A stretch of DNA of 64,000 nucleotides, from positions 1 through 64,000 of the forward strand of contig CAZLBP010000011.1 in NCBI GenBank assembly GCA_964557855.1, read 5' to 3'. Shown here in pieces: positions 59,564-64,000 of this stretch. The number at the start of each line of letters is the position of its first letter. Position 1 is the stretch's first letter. The stretch comes from JAJRZL01 sp964557855. GTDB lineage: Bacteria > Zixibacteria > MSB-5A5 > GN15 > FEB-12. The position numbers were made by a program, and so were the translations under genes. A model generated the notes under the pieces. That model ran no database searches, was not told where the DNA came from, and saw only the letters and a program-made list of their open reading frames with translations.

Positions 59564-60256
59564 ATGCCCGAATTGATACCGGCCGGGAAGACGTCGCTGG
59601 TTCGCAAAGGACCCTCGCCGTTGCAGGTACAGACGGAATACGCCAACCGTCCGTACCCGCGCATCACGACCACTATTCTGAGCGATGGTCAGGTGCTGCA
59701 TAAGATCGAGAAGAAGCTCGAACGAGCGGTTGAGAGCGAAGAAGAGCAGACCCGGACCGAGTTGATCATTCAGCGGCAACACGAAGAGGTGGAGCTGTTC
59801 ATTCACCAAAACGGATTTCTCGCCGTCGAGCCCGTCTCGGCTTCCGGCCCAGAGGGCTCGCTTCCCGGGGAATCGGATTTAGCCGGACCTTCGGCAACAT
59901 CGACCGTCACGCCCGAGATAGTGCTGCATCAGCCGCTTTCGGAAAAGTTTGCGTCGATCGCCGGTTTCGAGCACGTCTTTGAATTGGACAATGACGGTCA
60001 TTTCAAGAGCGAGCACGCCGCCGGGCAGTTCAAGAAGAGATTCGGCTCGCTCTACAAATCAGTGCCGGAAATCATCGAGGTCTTTCCTGCCTGCTCGGAC
60101 GATCCCGCCACTCGCGAAAAGGGCGTTTACGAAGTCGAGCGGGAGCGGCTGTATCTGGCTTCCACCGGTAGCCAATGCTATTTCATCACCATTGTTCCTC
60201 CGGCCGAGAAAGCGGATTACGAGAAGTCGATCGGGGAGTTGATACTCGAGGAGTAG
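59564..60256 (+). CDS. Hypothetical protein, 230 residues
   Basis: A soluble acidic protein. N-terminal Pro-Tyr segment (TEYANRPYPRITTTILSDGQ), a charged helix likely to form a coiled coil (VLHKIEKKLERAVESEEEQT), a low-complexity Ser/Pro/Ala linker (about 90-115) and a compact C-terminal half (EHVFELDNDGHFKSEHAAG, ERLYLASTGSQCYFITIVPP). No family recognised. AAGGA lies six bases before ATG. It follows nrdJ by 105 bases in the same direction. Confidence 0.7.
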   Translation: MPELIPAGKTSLVRKGPSPLQVQTEYANRPYPRITTTILSDGQVLHKIEKKLERAVESEEEQTRTELIIQRQHEEVELFIHQNGFLAVEPVSASGPEGSLPGESDLAGPSATSTVTPEIVLHQPLSEKFASIAGFEHVFELDNDGHFKSEHAAGQFKKRFGSLYKSVPEIIEVFPACSDDPATREKGVYEVERERLYLASTGSQCYFITIVPPAEKADYEKSIGELILEE

Positions 60257-60768
60257 AGCGTCAGCTGATTTGATTGTAATTGTTCGTGTGGCGGCGCCGA
60301 CCGGGTCGCCGCCCGACGTCGTTTCCCCTCCCTACTTTCCTGTACCAATTTTCCACTTGTACGAACGCGACGTGGTCGTATATTGAGTATGTAGATGTCT
60401 TTGTTCGAATGGGCGGTTCGGCGCCGCCGTGGAGCGAGGGTAGGGATCATAAACAACGCAATTTACATACCGGAGCGGGAGGGAGAGGTGAAGAGCCGCG
60501 GGTATGAGATCCCGCGCTAGTAGATGGTAAGTTGGGGCAATACGCAACGAGAGTCATGCGAAGTGGAGTCAGAACATGAAGCCGGTCTGAAACATCAATA
60601 AACCGAACTTACACGAAGCTTGACTTCCGGTTGTTCTTGACTACTATGAGAACATGCTTCAGCTTCTCATAACGATTCCGAGTTCGAATCCGAAGTCGCT
60701 GTCTCTCTCAATACCGGCCTACTTCGATCGGCGCTGCAGCGCTTAGTCCGGGAACCGGAGACAGAACC
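60257..60768. other. Gene-free gap
   Basis: Just over 500 bases without a credible gene. A partial hairpin-like phrase near 60498-60515 (CCGCGGGTATGAGATCCCGCG) resembles the dispersed palindromes. Nothing else seen. Confidence 0.4.
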
Positions 60769-62886
60769 GTGAGGCCAAATCGGATAGCCACCCGTCTGCA
60801 AACCCTGCCGGTTCCTCGGCTGCCGTTCTATGCCCTGCTTCTGCTCGTGGCCGCTGGAGTGATTGTCAAATGCGCCTGGGTGGGTGACGACGGCTTTATC
60901 ACATTTCGCACAATTGAAAACTTCGTGAACGGCTTCGGCCTCACCTGGAACATCGCCGAGCGCGTCCAGACCTATACTCACCCCCTATGGATGATCATCC
61001 TGACAGTGCTTCGACTGGTCACCGGAGACGTACTTGTTACTTCGATAATAATATCCATACTGTTCACCATCGCCGCCATTGCCATCGTCATTTTTCGCAT
61101 TGCCGATAAATATATGACAGCTGTGTTCGTTGTGCTGTCATTGATTTTTGTCCAAATCATTCATAGATTTCTCCACTTCCGGACTAGAGAATCCCCTGGC
61201 GTTTCTCCTGATGGCGTGGATCGTATCTGAGCTGTACACACACCACGTTAATCGGATGCCGTTGTTTCGGTTTTCCCTGATGGGATCGTTGCTGGTGCTG
61301 ACCCGACTTGATCTGGTACTGTTTATTTTGCCCGTCTTTGCCTACGTCTGGTACAGTCGACGATCGCTCAACAGCCTGAAGATTATACTCGCTGGTTTTG
61401 CACTATTGTGGCTCTGGGAGTTGTTTTCTGTCCTGTACTATGGATTCCCGTTTCCCAACACCGCTTATGCCAAACTGAATACAGGAATTCCCAAGGAGGA
61501 TCTGCTGGTACAAGGGGGATACTATCTCTGGATTACTGTACGCGAAGATCCCTTGATTTTTGTTATCTTGTTCTTCGCGGCTTTCCTTGCCTTTTATCGC
61601 AAGGATACTAAGAGCAAGCTGATGATTACGGGCATCGGGGTCTATCTGGCATACGTGATTTATATCGGCGGTGATTTTATGATCGGGCGGTTCCTGTCGG
61701 TTCCCTATTTTGTGGCCATCTGCGTAGTGGCCCGTTGTATGACTCTGCACAGATGGACTGCTGTTCCACTTCTACTGGTGCTAGTGTCCTGCGTCTAACA
61801 CTTCTTTACATTTCAACTGGGCATTTGGGGGCTGCCAGAAATTGTTCTCAGTTGCTAAGACGCGGCGTTTCATGTGCTTTTGTGCGACCATGTTAAGTCA
61901 AGGTCATTTTAACAACGTAAAGACATTTATGACGCACTACACTAGTTGTCGGACTTCTGGCCGAACGAAACCCGGTGACAGCCTGCATTGATTACAGGTT
62001 TAATTACGACTTCCAAGAAGATGTCAATACGAGACACGGCGTTGTTGATGAACGCGCCGTCTATTTTCTGAGGTACGGGTTGATACCCAATATTACCGGA
62101 AAATCACCGGACAGTTTACTGACACAGTCGCCTCCGTCGCGAACGGCAACCCAGCCTGCTAATGATACTTCGGTTGTTGTTCCGCGCTGGGCCATAGGAT
62201 ACGTGGGCTACAGTTCCGGACCACATACCCATATACTCGACCTGTTGGGTTTAGGTGACCCGCTGCTGGCTCGTTTACCCATCTCTATAGCGGACTGGCG
62301 CCCCGGGCACTACGAGCGGACACCGCCGTTCGGCTATCAGGAGACCCTCGAGACCGGAGAAAATGTCATAGTGGATAGCAATCTGGCTCGGTATTATGAC
62401 CGACTGTCCATGATCATTCGAGGCAAGATATTCTCGTGGAAGAGGTTGGTAACTCTCATGAAGTTCAATTTAGGCGCGTACAATGACTATCTTGATGATT
62501 ATCTCCACCCGCCCATACGCCACATATCCGCCCGCGAGCTTTATGTGGAAGTGAAAGATCCGAAGGACTGGAAGCAGGACGATATTGCGGTCGTGCCCTC
62601 CTCAGGCATGATTGTTCGTTTTGACAGCCTGCGTCATGCCGCCAGATTGGAAGTGGCCTGCGAGAGAACCGACACATACCAGCTGACTTTCTTCTCTGAC
62701 AGTCTGGCACTCGGCTCAACAGTGCTTCCGAAGTCCGAGAGTTTTGTTAAACGAGACCACTTGCAGCTGCATACGGCTACAATCCCCGATGAGGCCCGAG
62801 CACGGGGCTTCAATCAAATCGAAATTGTACCGGTCAGCGGCGATGGTCTCTATCGCTGCGGGCATTTACGATTGCTGGACGAGTAG
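60769..62886 (+). pseudogene. Frameshifted membrane glycosyltransferase (AftB/ZomB-like)
   Basis: Three consecutive pieces of one GT-C-type protein in changing frames. Piece 1 (60769-about 61148) has AWVGDDGFITFRTIENFVNG and WNIAERVQTYTHPLWMIIL, the signature region of the AftB/ZomB-like group. At a run of five T (61144-61148) the frame shifts; piece 2 goes on as SKSFIDFSTSGLENPLAFLL through several membrane segments to 61798. The next 130 bases are out of frame with stops; piece 3 resumes near 61933 (LVVGLLAERNPVTACIDYRF) and holds the soluble end with GYVGYSSGPHTHILDLLGLG. GTG start with GGAG upstream. Genuine decay or assembly error are both possible. Confidence 0.75.
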
Positions 62887-62969
62887 GCCCCGGCTGCCGG
62901 ACGAGTTATCACGCCCCAAAGGTTAGCCACGCCCCAAGTAGTCGTGACTTACTCAGGCGTTGTGCCGAA

Positions 62970-62985
62970 CGAGTCTTTAGACTCG
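62970..62985. repeat. Short perfect hairpin
   Basis: CGAGTCT TT AGACTCG between the broken glycosyltransferase and the MEMO-AMMECR1 gene; another member of the dispersed palindromes. Confidence 0.5.
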
Positions 62986-63020
62986 CCGGAGTCCGAATGG
63001 GCACACAGACTCGAGGCTGT

Positions 63021-64000
63021 CTAAAACACATCAGCCGTGAATTTGTAGATCTCGGCGTTCTTGTCCTTGTAGCTGGTTCTCGGCACGCCGGCTTTCAGAC
63101 AGGTTTGTTCCAGGAACTCGGTCAGACCCCATTCGTTCTCGGTGGCCACCTGCGGCAGAAGTAAGCCGGAATGAAAGTCGAGCTTGACCATCAGACCGTG
63201 GCAACCGACCCCGATATTTCTCAAATCATGAACTCGCTCCAGCGGACTGAGCACCGAGATGACGATATCCAGATACTCGAAGTCATCCATCGTAATCGGC
63301 TGAAAGCGCGGATCCTCGAACGCAGCCGCCACGGCCATTTCGGCAATAGTCTTGTAGAGTGGCTGATTGGCGCGGATTTGACCGATACAGCCGCGCAACA
63401 CCCCGTGCAGCTTGATGGTCACAAACGCCCCGCTCTTTCGTTCCAGAGATTGATTTGACGGAGGGGAGTACTCGTCCCCCATCAGGCGGGCGCCGATCGC
63501 TTCTTTGGCAATTCGGTGCAGGAGCTGCTTGTCCTCTTCGGACAGCTCTCTCTTACGAGCCGGTTGCGCCGCCGGAGTGCCCACCGTCGGTGATTTCGCC
63601 TTCGGTTCCTTCTCTCCCAGAAACACGGCCGACAGGTATCCGACCACCTCGCTGAAATCACCGGTTGTCTCGCCTGATGTCGTGTACTGTATGAATTGGG
63701 CTTTCCGGCCGCCCAATCGCCGGGTGGCAATCATGGCCGCCGCAATCGGCCCCCCGCCGCAAGCTTCCCCTTTGCCCGCTTCAAGCTTCCGCATCAGCAG
63801 ATCCGAATCATATTGCTCTACCGCCTTGCGGATTTCCCCGTCCAGACGCCGGGCCGTCTCCTCATTGTGGAAATGAGAGAGATCGCTGGAAGCGATTATG
63901 AGGCTATTAGTGTCTTTCAGCGCCGACCCCAGAACTTCCCCCAAAGCACGCACTGAATCTATTTCCTGATCGCCCATGACGATCGCCACGAGCTTGAATT
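63021..64000 (-). CDS. MEMO-AMMECR1 fusion protein (partial, 5' end beyond window)
   Basis: The frame stays open to the right edge, so the N-terminus is missing. The visible first part (about 135 residues) is the end of a MEMO1/AmmeMemoRadiSam protein B domain (SLIIASSDLSHFHNEETARR, EACGGGPIAAAMIATRRLG, GDFSEVVGYLSAVF). After a Lys/Pro/Ala linker comes a full AMMECR1 domain (AFVTIKLHGVLRGCIGQIRA, AAAFEDPRFQPITMDDFEYL, GLLLPQVATENEWGLTEFLE, CLKAG). The two proteins are usually found with a radical SAM partner in the AmmeMemoRadiSam system of unknown function; the radical SAM gene, if any, would be outside. Confidence 0.9.
   Translation of the reverse strand, partial: FKLVAIVMGDQEIDSVRALGEVLGSALKDTNSLIIASSDLSHFHNEETARRLDGEIRKAVEQYDSDLLMRKLEAGKGEACGGGPIAAAMIATRRLGGRKAQFIQYTTSGETTGDFSEVVGYLSAVFLGEKEPKAKSPTVGTPAAQPARKRELSEEDKQLLHRIAKEAIGARLMGDEYSPPSNQSLERKSGAFVTIKLHGVLRGCIGQIRANQPLYKTIAEMAVAAAFEDPRFQPITMDDFEYLDIVISVLSPLERVHDLRNIGVGCHGLMVKLDFHSGLLLPQVATENEWGLTEFLEQTCLKAGVPRTSYKDKNAEIYKFTADVF

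Noticed and set aside
61144..61148. Programmed ribosomal frameshift at a five-T run
   Set aside because: The sequence is not a known slippery heptamer and the gene has a second, larger break downstream, so decay or sequence error is simpler.

Overview
The window looks like a chromosomal piece of a Gram-negative bacterium of the FCB superphylum, most likely a Zixibacteria-like candidate lineage. The reasons are: PorV/PorQ-type outer-membrane proteins, a TonB-dependent receptor followed by a secreted protein with a FlgD-like C-terminal domain, large secreted proteins ending in a double dockerin-like module (pattern GNVDG..GP.G.IDVADLSYLV..LFRGGP..CP), SBBP-repeat and DNRLRE proteins, a B12-dependent ribonucleotide reductase, and moderately high GC. 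The taxonomic call is inference from gene content; no rRNA or complete marker set is present.

Region 1 (1-12 kb) carries a SLATT-like DUF4231 protein and then a tight operon (992-11947, every junction overlapping by 1-8 bases) that is a complete enediyne-type polyketide cassette: DUF1702 protein, UnbV/ASPIC FG-GAP protein, UnbU/RnfD-like membrane protein, a 1934-residue iterative PKS with KS-AT-ACP-KR-DH-PPTase order, the E10-type hot-dog thioesterase, and a LolA-like periplasmic protein. No tailoring or self-resistance genes are visible, so the product may be a polyene or a membrane-linked compound and not a true enediyne.

Region 2 (12-21.4 kb) has an Lnt-like membrane fragment protein, a 1637-residue secreted protein with duplicated modules and Cys-rich repeats, an unrecognised two-part protein (possible SLOG-like N-terminus, AbiGi-like C-terminus), a 55-residue zinc ribbon coupled to an O-antigen ligase, and a macrodomain protein.

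Region 3 (21.8-23.7 kb) is the most novel-looking locus: a good promoter, two very short Cys-containing peptide genes (49 and 37 residues; the second with a strong ribosome binding site and a Tyr-rich end), an 11-bp hairpin, and a cobalamin-binding radical SAM enzyme. This is the layout expected of a ribosomally made, post-translationally modified peptide (RiPP) cluster.

Region 4 (23.7-27.6 kb, minus strand) is a polyamine operon: XRE-cupin regulator, AdoMet decarboxylase, ornithine-type decarboxylase, spermidine synthase and a class I glutamine amidotransferase. Region 5 (28-35 kb) has a membrane glycosyltransferase, class I fructose-bisphosphate aldolase, a DNRLRE lipoprotein, a dockerin-tailed secreted protein and a 1.3-kb stretch with no gene. 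Region 6 (35-40.3 kb, minus strand) is a signalling operon: ABC-type substrate-binding protein, transmembrane histidine kinase, two lone receivers and a receiver-GAF-kinase.

Region 7 (40.7-51.1 kb) contains the TonB receptor, FlgD-tailed and PorV-like trio, a putative secreted HExxH metallopeptidase, RmuC and a second PorV/PorQ-like protein. Region 8 (51.2-56.9 kb) contains a secreted heavy-metal-associated (HMA) protein, an ArsR repressor next to a decayed ACR3 arsenite permease, and two secreted proteins. Region 9 (57-64 kb) has the B12-dependent ribonucleotide reductase, an unknown protein, a frameshifted membrane glycosyltransferase and a MEMO-AMMECR1 fusion running off the right edge. 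Short perfect hairpins recur in many gene-free gaps.
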